Source: Oscillospiraceae bacterium (lineage in GTDB: Bacteria; Bacillota; Clostridia; Oscillospirales; Acutalibacteraceae). Taken from it: DNA of 35,719 nucleotides. Below the pieces are notes generated by a model. It saw only the letters and a list, made by a program, of their open reading frames with translations. It did not search any database and was not told the origin of the DNA. Positions within the stretch are counted from its first letter, which is position 1. Every line of letters begins with the position of its first letter. Positions 1-6,642 of the stretch are shown here, piece after piece. Both the position numbers and the translations under genes were made by a program. The stretch covers positions 1 to 35,719 of the forward strand of contig SVOI01000024.1 in assembly GCA_015066465.1 (NCBI GenBank). The letters are read 5' to 3'.

Positions 1-34
1 TTATATTTCTTTTCGTTTTTCGTTAGCATATAGG

Positions 35-63
35 ATAATAACAGATATATTTCGTGTTGTCAA
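35..63 (-). promoter_or_regulatory. Strong sigma-A type promoter reading out of the left edge
   Basis: On the minus strand there is TTGACA (58-63), a 17-bp spacer and TATTAT (35-40). It drives a gene starting beyond the left edge. A 14-bp palindrome matching the NrdR box lies 9 bp upstream of the -35. The off-window gene is inferred, not seen, to be a ribonucleotide reductase gene. Confidence 0.75.
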
Positions 64-72
64 TAGAAAAAT

Positions 73-129
73 CACAATATATTGTGGTTAAAATCAACTT
101 TTTTTAGGTCAAAATCACAAGATATTGAT
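73..129. promoter_or_regulatory. NrdR-box-like operators (one perfect, one degenerate)
   Basis: Positions 73-86 are the perfect palindrome CACAATATATTGTG. With its flanks it fits the published NrdR consensus (acaCwAtATaTwGtgt). A weaker relative, CACAAGATATTGAT, lies at 116-129, 43 bp away (about four helical turns). NrdR is the repressor of ribonucleotide reductase genes. The site sits just upstream of the outward promoter at 35-63, and an NrdG-type activase gene lies 1 kb away. The identity of the regulated gene is inferred. Confidence 0.65.
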
Positions 130-210
130 TTTTATATGCAATATGCACATATATTACAGTTTTCTTTTGGTCATTTTACGACAAATTTCGCAAAAACGAT
201 TTTTTAAAGA

Positions 211-238
211 AAAAACCGAACACAATATATTGTGCTCA
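211..238 (-). terminator. Palindrome after sirtuin gene: terminator and/or second exact NrdR box
   Basis: The same 14-bp palindrome CACAATATATTGTG recurs exactly at 221-234, immediately 3' of the sirtuin stop codon. On the minus strand the palindrome, extended by wobble pairs, is followed by GGTTTTTTCTTT, so it could end the sirtuin transcript. The exact repeat of the operator at 73-86 also allows a role as a distal NrdR site. The two roles cannot be separated from sequence. Confidence 0.45.
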
Positions 239-964
239 GTTCTCTAATTTCTCTATTACATTCACAATATCGTCATATATAACAATATCTGCTCTTTTAT
301 CAAAATCCGTCTTATCTTTATTAATAAGTGCTATTTTTCCACCCTTAAAATAAGAAACAAACGAAGCCGCAGGGTAAACCGCAAGCGATGTTCCTATTAT
401 AATAAGGAGCTCTGCTTCTCTTATTGCATCGATTGCTCCCTCAACTGTTTTCTGGTTCAGACCTTCCTCATAAAGAACAACGTCAGGTTTTACAATACCA
501 CCACATTTTTTACAATGAGGAACACCATCACACTCTAAAATATACTTCTCATCATAAAACTCTTTACAACAAATACAATAGTTTCTTTTTACACTGCCAT
601 GTATCTCAAAAACATTGGTACTTCCAGCTAACGTATGTAAGGAATCAATATTTTGTGTAACTACACTCACTCTTTTATATTGCTTTTCAAGATTTGCAAA
701 GAAAATATGTGCTTTATTTGGCTTTGCAGCTTCATAAATCATTTTTGATTTATAAAAATCATAAAATAATTTTGTATTATTAACAAAAAACGTGTGCGAA
801 ATCATCTCTTCAGGTGAATATTCATAATCGCCCTTTTCATTATATAAGCCATCTGCACTTCTGAAATCAGGTATGCCTGATGGACAGCTTATCCCAGCAC
901 CTGTGAATACACAAATTTTTTGTGCCTTCTCAATTTCATTTTTTAATTCTAAAACCTTCTCCAA
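236..964 (-). CDS. cobB: Sir2-family NAD-dependent protein deacylase
   Basis: A 242-residue class U/III bacterial sirtuin that removes acyl groups from protein lysines using NAD+, giving nicotinamide and O-acyl-ADP-ribose in the cytoplasm. Visible motifs are the NAD-binding GAGIS (22-26) with PDFR (32-35), TQNID (103-107), the catalytic His in IHG (122), and a zinc ribbon with CxxC pairs at 130/133 and 151/154. The length is normal for the family. Translation starts at TTG (962-964), supported by AGGGG eight bases upstream; no in-frame ATG lies near. It is on the same strand as the nrdG-like gene and separated from it by a repeat fragment. The downstream gene is off-window and preceded by NrdR-like boxes. 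The family is near certain; the substrates are unknown. Confidence 0.93.
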   Translation of the reverse strand: MEKVLELKNEIEKAQKICVFTGAGISCPSGIPDFRSADGLYNEKGDYEYSPEEMISHTFFVNNTKLFYDFYKSKMIYEAAKPNKAHIFFANLEKQYKRVSVVTQNIDSLHTLAGSTNVFEIHGSVKRNYCICCKEFYDEKYILECDGVPHCKKCGGIVKPDVVLYEEGLNQKTVEGAIDAIREAELLIIIGTSLAVYPAASFVSYFKGGKIALINKDKTDFDKRADIVIYDDIVNVIEKLEN

Positions 965-984
965 TTTCTAATCCCCTATACTAT

Positions 985-1046
985 ATATAATAGCGTCGCA
1001 GACCATTCAATTCCGAATTACGCATTACGAATTCTGAATTACAATC
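985..1046. repeat. Partial copy of heptamer repeat element
   Basis: From about 1012 the sequence is a run of 7-bp units (attccga, attacgc, attacga, attctga, attacaa), preceded by TATAATAGCGTCGCAGACC. The same arrangement, TATAATAGTGTCACAGACC then heptamers, forms the right end of the element at 16304-16521. Here the hairpin core and left arm are missing. The array overlaps the stop codon of the nrdG-like gene. Confidence 0.6.
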
Positions 1047-1728
1047 CCCTAATTTCCGCCGTTGGCACATACTTTTTAATCACTTCAAGCATTTCGTACA
1101 TTTCAGTCTTAGAAACACCCTCTACGTTACAGTCAATAAGATTCCCAGAATCAACAAAATTCTGAAGATAATATTTTTCTACGCCTTTTATCCACTCGCC
1201 GATTTTTTCTATATCTTCTATTGTATGAAAATTCTTTGTTACTGTTGTGCGGAATTCAAAATCAACATCAGAATTCATAAGAATTTCTACACTTTTTTCC
1301 ATTAAAGATATATCAAATTTATTAATACCTATTGTTTCATTATAGCGCTCTTTTGAATTTTTAATATCCATCGCTACGTAATCACAAAGACCTCTGTCTA
1401 TTATACTTTTCAGCTTATCTGGGAAACTACCATTTGTGTCGAGTTTTATTGAATAACCTAATTCCTTTATTTTTTGTAAAAACTCTTCAATATCCCCCTG
1501 TAATAATGGTTCACCACCACTTATTGCGACACCATCCAATATTCCCTGACGTTTCTCCAGATGTCCAAAAACTTCACTTTCAGGAATAATTTCTGTATCC
1601 AATTTAGTAACCAACCCAGCATTATGACAGAACGGGCAACGATAATTGCATCCGCCTGTAAATACTGTGCAGGCAGTTTTGCCCGGATAATCTAACAGAG
1701 TCAGCTTTTGAAAACCTTTAATTAACAA
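1039..1728 (-). CDS. nrdG: Anaerobic ribonucleoside-triphosphate reductase activating protein (radical SAM)
   Basis: A 229-residue radical SAM enzyme of the NrdG2 type, expected to install the glycyl radical on the class III ribonucleotide reductase NrdD. The N-terminus has the family signature (KLTLLDYPGK, 8-17) and the 4Fe-4S/SAM motif CxxxCxxC with Cys27, Cys31 and Cys34. GGEPLL in the middle is the SAM-binding motif. Initiation is at TTG (1726-1728), with AGAGG about nine bases upstream and no upstream ATG. A promoter TTGACT-N18-TATAAT precedes it. The partner nrdD is not in the window, but NrdR-like operators at the left edge suggest it lies just outside. Another glycyl-radical activase remains possible. 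Confidence 0.85.
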   Translation of the reverse strand: MLIKGFQKLTLLDYPGKTACTVFTGGCNYRCPFCHNAGLVTKLDTEIIPESEVFGHLEKRQGILDGVAISGGEPLLQGDIEEFLQKIKELGYSIKLDTNGSFPDKLKSIIDRGLCDYVAMDIKNSKERYNETIGINKFDISLMEKSVEILMNSDVDFEFRTTVTKNFHTIEDIEKIGEWIKGVEKYYLQNFVDSGNLIDCNVEGVSKTEMYEMLEVIKKYVPTAEIRGL

Positions 1729-1772
1729 ATTTTTTCGCCTCTTTATGTTAGAATTTTATTAAATTTTTCTTG

Positions 1773-1802
1773 ATTATATCATTGTTTCAGGGCTTTAGTC
1801 AA
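1773..1802 (-). promoter_or_regulatory. Promoter of the nrdG-like gene
   Basis: TTGACT (1797-1802), an 18-bp spacer and TATAAT (1773-1778) on the minus strand, about 45 bp before the TTG start. Confidence 0.65.
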
Positions 1803-1875
1803 CTAAAATAGCCCGATTTTCATCTAAAATAGCATATTTAGTGAAAATTTAATTCAATATACTTTATTTTGTATC

Positions 1876-1904
1876 TTTACATTTAGAAAAAAGTATGTTA
1901 TAAT
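1876..1904 (+). promoter_or_regulatory. Promoter of the secreted paralogue pair
   Basis: TTTACA (1876-1881), a 17-bp spacer and TATAAT (1899-1904), 37 bp before the first ATG. It is divergent from the nrdG promoter; about 70 bp separate the two -35 elements. Confidence 0.7.
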
Positions 1905-1941
1905 GCAGTAGTAAAAAAATAACATTTTGGAGGAATTTGTT

Positions 1942-2580
1942 ATGAAAACCCGTAAAATTCTTGCTCTTGTTATGGCAATAGCTCTCTTCGCTGTTTCTAT
2001 GACTGTAGTAGCATCTGCAGAAGAAGCTGCAGAAAGACCAACTTCTGTTTACACAATTTCAGTTATACCAACAAAACCAACACCAGATGATCCATATACT
2101 GATGCTGATTTCTTCGATGCTACTGGTCTTGTTATAAGCGATGGTACAACAAACATTTCTTATGATACTGATTATCAGTATTTCACATTCAGTGCAGGTC
2201 AGGATGCTCCACTTACAGTTTATATAACTGAAGTTGAAGTTTTCTACAAAGGTGAATCTTGTGGTGTCGTTCCAGTTACTGTTTCTCACGCTGGTGGTGA
2301 AATTGTTCCTGTTAATAATCATACACACGGTCAGATTTGTTCAGCTTGTGGCGTTATCTGCAAAAACGAAAGCCATGACGTTCCTTATTGGGTTCCTAAC
2401 GGTGATGCATCTCTTGTAAGAGGCGAATCAGAAACAGGCACTTGCACAGTATGTGGCGATACAGTAAGCCAGATCATTCCTGGTACAGCTACATATACAA
2501 CAATTTTTGCTGATATCGATATTCTCCAGACTATTTTAGGCCTTGTTGCAATGATAGTTGAAGGCTTCGCTTTAATCTAA
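1942..2580 (+). CDS. Secreted protein with Ig-like segment and paired CxxC motifs (paralogue 1)
   Basis: A 212-residue protein of unknown function. The ATG at 1942 is chosen because GGAGG lies nine bases upstream and a classic signal peptide follows (KTRK, then a hydrophobic run, then VASAEE). The mature part begins with a beta-rich segment, then VPVTVSH, then a Cys-rich portion with CSAC and CTVC that could bind a metal. It ends in a hydrophobic tail of about 20 residues after FADIDI. It shares this architecture with the next gene, so the pair is probably a tandem duplication and one transcript. No catalytic motif is seen. A cell-envelope or surface role is inferred only from the signal peptide. 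Confidence 0.75.
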   Translation: MKTRKILALVMAIALFAVSMTVVASAEEAAERPTSVYTISVIPTKPTPDDPYTDADFFDATGLVISDGTTNISYDTDYQYFTFSAGQDAPLTVYITEVEVFYKGESCGVVPVTVSHAGGEIVPVNNHTHGQICSACGVICKNESHDVPYWVPNGDASLVRGESETGTCTVCGDTVSQIIPGTATYTTIFADIDILQTILGLVAMIVEGFALI

Positions 2581-2599
2581 ACTGCGGAGGGTAATTTGA

Positions 2600-3283
2600 A
2601 TGAAAATTAAAAGATTTTTAGCAACAGTTCTTTCTGTGCTTACGCTTCTTTCAGTATTTTCAGTAATCGCTTTTGCTGCAGAGGAAACAACAACACCAGT
2701 GGCTAAATACACTTTTGAGTTAACCTCTGGTCCATCTAAAACTGAGTATTACGATTACGAAAAATTCGAGCCAGATGGAATTACTGTTTCAATTAAAGAT
2801 TCAACAGGTTCTGTTGTAGAAACTGTTTATTACTCCAGTGATATTTCTTACCGCTTCAAATTCTCACCAAAAGCTTCAAACATCCTTTCAGTTGATGTTA
2901 AAGAAGTAAGTGTTACACTTGATGGTCAGTTCGTAGCAAACGTTCCTGTTACTGTTAACCACAGACTTGAAGAAAATTCAAGTCTTGGTAGCACAAAACA
3001 CGGCACAAAATGCTTCGGTTGCGGTTATGTTGTTCCTGATTCAATGGAAGACCATATCTGGAAATATTCTGATGACGAAGAATGGGAAAGAAACGACGAC
3101 TCTACATTCACAAGAGATGAAACAGAATCAAATTTCTGCACAAAATGCAACCACGAAATCAAAAGAGATATTGATGGCACTGCTGGTTATGATGTAGAAT
3201 TCTTTGAATACCAATTCCTTCGTGATTTAATGTCTTACATAGAAATACTTCTTGACCTTATTTATGGTTCAATCAAAAGATAA
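2600..3283 (+). CDS. Secreted protein with Ig-like segment and paired CxxC motifs (paralogue 2)
   Basis: A 227-residue protein, 19 bp downstream of its paralogue with its own GGAGG site. It has a signal peptide (basic MKIKR, hydrophobic core, cleavage near AFAAEE). Its Ig-like segment, with SKTEYYDYEKFEPDGITV, resembles the PTKTxYxxGExFDxxGLxV pattern of bacterial Big_3-type domains. VPVTVNH, CFGC and CTKC occur in the same order as in paralogue 1, although overall identity is low. The C-terminal end (LRDLMSYIEILLDLIYGSIKR region) is amphipathic and hydrophobic. Function is unknown; an extracytoplasmic structural or binding role is a guess. Confidence 0.75.
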   Translation: MKIKRFLATVLSVLTLLSVFSVIAFAAEETTTPVAKYTFELTSGPSKTEYYDYEKFEPDGITVSIKDSTGSVVETVYYSSDISYRFKFSPKASNILSVDVKEVSVTLDGQFVANVPVTVNHRLEENSSLGSTKHGTKCFGCGYVVPDSMEDHIWKYSDDEEWERNDDSTFTRDETESNFCTKCNHEIKRDIDGTAGYDVEFFEYQFLRDLMSYIEILLDLIYGSIKR

Positions 3284-3293
3284 ACTATACTAC

Positions 3294-3331
3294 AAACCAC
3301 TACTTAGTTTTTTCTAAGTGGTGGTTTTAAT
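3294..3331 (+). terminator. Intrinsic terminator after the secreted pair
   Basis: A stem of 14 bp with one G-U pair (3294-3307 with 3314-3327), a T-rich loop, and TTTTAATTTT following on the plus strand. It starts 11 bases after the stop codon. Confidence 0.8.
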
Positions 3332-3333
3332 TT

Positions 3334-3380
3334 TGTGACGAAAAAGGTGTTAGCAGAAAACTAACACCTTTTTCGTCACA
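3334..3380. terminator. Bidirectional terminator, perfect 20-bp inverted repeat
   Basis: Positions 3334-3353 and 3361-3380 are perfect reverse complements with a 7-base loop. It lies between convergent genes and follows directly on the previous hairpin. The stem contains an internal A/T run, so it can work in both directions; on the minus strand it ends the HPt transcript, whose stop codon is eight bases away. Confidence 0.8.
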
Positions 3381-3388
3381 TTTATTAT

Positions 3389-3739
3389 TCATTTCATTGC
3401 TTTTTTTATTCCTTCGGTAACAATTACATATTCCTTTTCAAGCTCAATATAAAGCTTCTGTGCCTCGAGCACATTCTCACTTCTCAACGCTTCTACAAGC
3501 GGTGAAACAACTTCATAAAGTGGTTTTATACTCAAATTACCAAAGTTACCTTTTAAAGTGTGTGCTACTCTGAAAGCGTTTATTATATCACCATCAGTCA
3601 ATGCCTTCTGTAATGATGCAATAACATTCATTGTAGCCATTTCTTCAAGGAATTTTTCAAACAACTCAGTTGAACCAGAAAAACGTTCTTCTGCTTCAGC
3701 ATAGTCAATTCCCACTGACTCTAAAATTTCTCTATCCAT
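3389..3739 (-). CDS. Histidine phosphotransfer (HPt) domain protein
   Basis: A 116-residue, single-domain HPt protein that would carry a phosphoryl group between receiver domains. The signature AHTLKGNFGNL is present, with the acceptor at His60, in an all-helical sequence of typical length. There is no signal peptide or membrane segment. It is last in a same-strand cluster after the EAL regulator, a hybrid kinase and Spo0A. The hybrid kinase ends in a receiver domain and lacks its own HPt, so this protein is the natural candidate to pass phosphate onward. A hairpin at 3772-3808 separates it from the preceding gene and may set its relative expression. Partners are inferred from position. Confidence 0.9.
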   Translation of the reverse strand: MDREILESVGIDYAEAEERFSGSTELFEKFLEEMATMNVIASLQKALTDGDIINAFRVAHTLKGNFGNLSIKPLYEVVSPLVEALRSENVLEAQKLYIELEKEYVIVTEGIKKAMK

Positions 3740-3771
3740 AAAACTTTTTCTCTTCCCTGCTCAAGTTAGGA

Positions 3772-3808
3772 TGAGTGTATTAAACCATATCTGGTTCAAA
3801 TACACTCA
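3772..3808 (-). other. Intercistronic hairpin between regulator and HPt genes
   Basis: TGAGTGTATT (3772-3781) pairs with AATACACTCA (3799-3808), and the inner AACC/GGTT pair as well. No T-run follows on the minus strand, so it is unlikely to be a full terminator. It could stabilise or process the mRNA, or reduce read-through into the HPt gene. Confidence 0.55.
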
Positions 3809-3822
3809 CTCCACAAATCAAA

Positions 3823-6396
3823 TTAATCTTTTGACATATTCTGATATTCTTTAACCATTTTTCTGAAGCGCTCGTTATAATCTATAACGTTCTTAACACG
3901 ACGTGCAATTACCTCAGCAACAAATGGCTTTGTAATATAGTCATTAACGCCCATCTGAAGCATATCAACCTGAAGCCCTTCATCATTTTCACTCGATATA
4001 ACTATTACTGGAATGTCTACTGTATCTTCATCAGCATTCTTGTGTGTCAAGAATTCTTTACCATCCATAATAGGCATAACCATATCAAGTAAAACAACTG
4101 CAACTTCGTTTTTATATTCTCTTAAAAGGTTAAGACCTTCTAAGCCGTTCTTTGCAAGCATAACTTCGTAGCTATTATCAAAAATATCTTTGATAATTCT
4201 GCTGCTAAGCTCTGAGTCATCAACAACAAGAAGCTTTTTAGGTTTGTCTTTGTTACCGCTGTTCATAACCTTTTTAAGCTTTTTGAGTTCTGTTTCAACT
4301 TCTTTTTGAACTGTAATATCTGTAAGATTAGCAACAAAAATAGATTTTTCTTCGCCAACTTTACCAATATACTGAAGTTTCTTTGAAACCCAGAGAGCGT
4401 TACCCTGTTGCACACGACGTTTATATTGACACTCTGTAATTTCATCATTTTTAATAGCATTGGTGAATGCCTCAAGAACGTCATTTTTGTATTCGTAGAA
4501 GATATAATCCATAGGATTACCTTCTGAAACGCCATCAGCACCAAATAGCTCTTTATATGCATTATTGGTTCTTAAATATGTAAATTTACTTCCATCAAAT
4601 TCACAAATTGCACTTGGTTGAGCAGAATTTGAGAAAAGAATTTCCATTTCAGGTGCAGATGACCACAACTTATCCATTGTAAGTGCACCCGTTAAATCAA
4701 CATTTTTAGTAACGGTCTTTTCTTTATTCTCTCTGACAAGCTTTTCGTACTCATCAATAGGCATAGGTCTTGCGAAATAGAAGCCCTGAACGTACTCACA
4801 GCCTACACTTCCAAGGAAGTTAACCTGTTCTGCCTTTTCAACACCCTCTGCAACAGCAGGCATACCGAGCCACTTAGCCATACGTACAACAGAAGCAATA
4901 ATGTTCTCACTTCTGCCATCATTAGTTCCAGTACTATCGAAGAAGCGCATATCAATTTTAAGAACGTCAACTTCAATTTCTTTAAGAACACTGAGCGATG
5001 AATAACCACTTCCAAAGTCATCCATCATAACAGTAAAGCCGTTTTCTTTTAAGCCTGAAACAACCTGCTTCATAATATGTGGGTTATCCATATAAGCAGT
5101 TTCTGTAAGCTCAAGCTGGAATAATTCGTGTGGAATACTATATTTATCCACAAGACCTATAATAAATTCAACGATTTGTGGGTTATATAAATCAACACGA
5201 GATATATTTACAGAAATAGGATGAGGTTTAATACCTTCATCAAGCCACTTTCTTAAATATTTACAAATAACTTCCCATACGTAATGGTCAAGTCTTTCAA
5301 TAAAGCCATTCTTTTCAAATACAGGAATGAAAAGACCTGGTGAAATCATACCCTTTTTGGGGTGCATCCATCTTACAAGTGCCTCGGCACCTGCCGGTGC
5401 ATTTGTTTCAAGTGAATATTTTGGCTGGAGATAAACAATAAATTGATCCTCCTGCAAAGCTTGTACCATTTCGTTAACGATTTCCTGTTCTTTTTCAAGC
5501 CTGATACTCATCTCAGGCTTAAACACACCAACAGTATCAATATAATTGCCTTTACACTCTTTTGCAGCAAGTGTCGCTCTGTCTAACATCACTCCAGGGG
5601 AAAGAGTTAAATCATCAACAAAGTAAACACCGAAATTAGGAACAAGGTCAAAGTTTCTGTTGTAGCTTTTGATAATCTCTATATGGTCTTCAATAAGTTT
5701 AAAAACTTCTTCTTCTGTTTCGTATTCACCGCAAAGTGCAAAAACCTCAGCTTCAATTCTACCATAAGTAAGATTTTGCCTTTGATTTGCTAAATTTTCA
5801 AGTCCCATTGCGAGATACTTAATAATTCTATCGCCTTCGCTCGAGCCATAGAATGAATTTACCAATTGGAAACGGTCAATGTCAAAACGGATAAATGCGA
5901 ATTTCTTATCAGGGTTGTTATCAAGCATTATTCTTGTTTTCTTCAAGAATTTATCTTTATTAAAAATACCTGTAAGAACATCGTATTCGGCTATGTATTT
6001 TAATTTTTTGAATGCGAAGAATTCTGTACGCATAATAGCGTTCTGAACTCTCAACTTCACAATTTCCGCATTATATGGTTTAGAGATAAAGTCCCATGCA
6101 CCATCAGCCAAAACCCTAACCTGAGTATCCTCACCCGAATCACTCGTAGCAACGATAACAGGGATTTTTAGACCGCTTTCATTCACTTTCTTTAAAAATT
6201 CATAACCATCCATACCAGGCATATAGACGTCAACTACAACACATTTGACATCTTGCTCATGCCTTGCGAGAAAATCAAAACCTTCTTGCGCATCCTGATA
6301 ATCAACAACATAGAAATCTTTAGAAAGAATATTTTTCAATATTTCTCTGTCAATTCTATCGTCATCAATTACAAGAACTACATCTTTATTAGCCAC
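3823..6396 (-). CDS. Dual-receiver c-di-GMP phosphodiesterase: REC-GGDEF(degenerate)-EAL-PAS-REC
   Basis: An 857-residue cytoplasmic regulator. The chosen start is GTG (6394-6396), with AGGGGG seven bases upstream. An ATG 48 bases further up would leave a leader of only about ten bases after the promoter. The order is REC1 (acidic pocket Asp11/12, phospho-acceptor Asp56, Thr84, Lys106), a GGDEF fold, EAL, PAS, then a second REC near the C-terminus (LLVVDDSE, LLDMVMPIMDG, ITKPF). The GGDEF motif has become RIEAEVF, so cyclase activity is unlikely. The EAL domain keeps EALVRW, NISR, ELTET, DDFGSGYSS, LKID, AEGVE and VQGF, so c-di-GMP hydrolysis is expected. The two receivers could be targets of the neighbouring kinase and HPt protein. 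Domain calls are sure; the signalling partners are inferred. Confidence 0.92.
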   Translation of the reverse strand: MANKDVVLVIDDDRIDREILKNILSKDFYVVDYQDAQEGFDFLARHEQDVKCVVVDVYMPGMDGYEFLKKVNESGLKIPVIVATSDSGEDTQVRVLADGAWDFISKPYNAEIVKLRVQNAIMRTEFFAFKKLKYIAEYDVLTGIFNKDKFLKKTRIMLDNNPDKKFAFIRFDIDRFQLVNSFYGSSEGDRIIKYLAMGLENLANQRQNLTYGRIEAEVFALCGEYETEEEVFKLIEDHIEIIKSYNRNFDLVPNFGVYFVDDLTLSPGVMLDRATLAAKECKGNYIDTVGVFKPEMSIRLEKEQEIVNEMVQALQEDQFIVYLQPKYSLETNAPAGAEALVRWMHPKKGMISPGLFIPVFEKNGFIERLDHYVWEVICKYLRKWLDEGIKPHPISVNISRVDLYNPQIVEFIIGLVDKYSIPHELFQLELTETAYMDNPHIMKQVVSGLKENGFTVMMDDFGSGYSSLSVLKEIEVDVLKIDMRFFDSTGTNDGRSENIIASVVRMAKWLGMPAVAEGVEKAEQVNFLGSVGCEYVQGFYFARPMPIDEYEKLVRENKEKTVTKNVDLTGALTMDKLWSSAPEMEILFSNSAQPSAICEFDGSKFTYLRTNNAYKELFGADGVSEGNPMDYIFYEYKNDVLEAFTNAIKNDEITECQYKRRVQQGNALWVSKKLQYIGKVGEEKSIFVANLTDITVQKEVETELKKLKKVMNSGNKDKPKKLLVVDDSELSSRIIKDIFDNSYEVMLAKNGLEGLNLLREYKNEVAVVLLDMVMPIMDGKEFLTHKNADEDTVDIPVIVISSENDEGLQVDMLQMGVNDYITKPFVAEVIARRVKNVIDYNERFRKMVKEYQNMSKD

Positions 6397-6461
6397 AAAA
6401 AAGCCCCCTAATTTTTTTAAAGATGTGTCACGACATAATAACACATTCTTCTATAAATACC

Positions 6462-6489
6462 ATTATAACACCTAAAAATAAAATTGCAA
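6462..6489 (-). promoter_or_regulatory. Promoter of the REC-GGDEF-EAL regulator
   Basis: TTGCAA (6484-6489), a 16-bp spacer and TATAAT (6462-6467) on the minus strand. The kinase gene upstream has its own terminator, so this regulator and the HPt gene form a separate unit. Confidence 0.6.
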
Positions 6490-6600
6490 GAAAAAGCACA
6501 AAAAATTTTGTTATTGTAGGCAAAAATAGTGTATTTTAACAAAAAAGAGTTGTTTTTTCTTAGTTTTTTTAACCATTATTCTTTTTTGTAATTTTAATTA

Positions 6601-6640
6601 AGAAAAAAGATGGCTTTACCAAACGGTAAAACCATCTTTA
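6601..6640 (-). terminator. Intrinsic terminator of the hybrid kinase gene
   Basis: AGATGGTTTTACC pairs with GGTAAAGCCATCT around a short loop, followed by TTTTTTCTT on the minus strand. It begins a few bases after the kinase stop codon. Confidence 0.88.
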
Positions 6641-6642
6641 AA

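Noticed and set aside
170-186. 0A-box-like TTTGTCGTAA near the left edge
   Set aside because: It has one mismatch in the core and no promoter context of its own.
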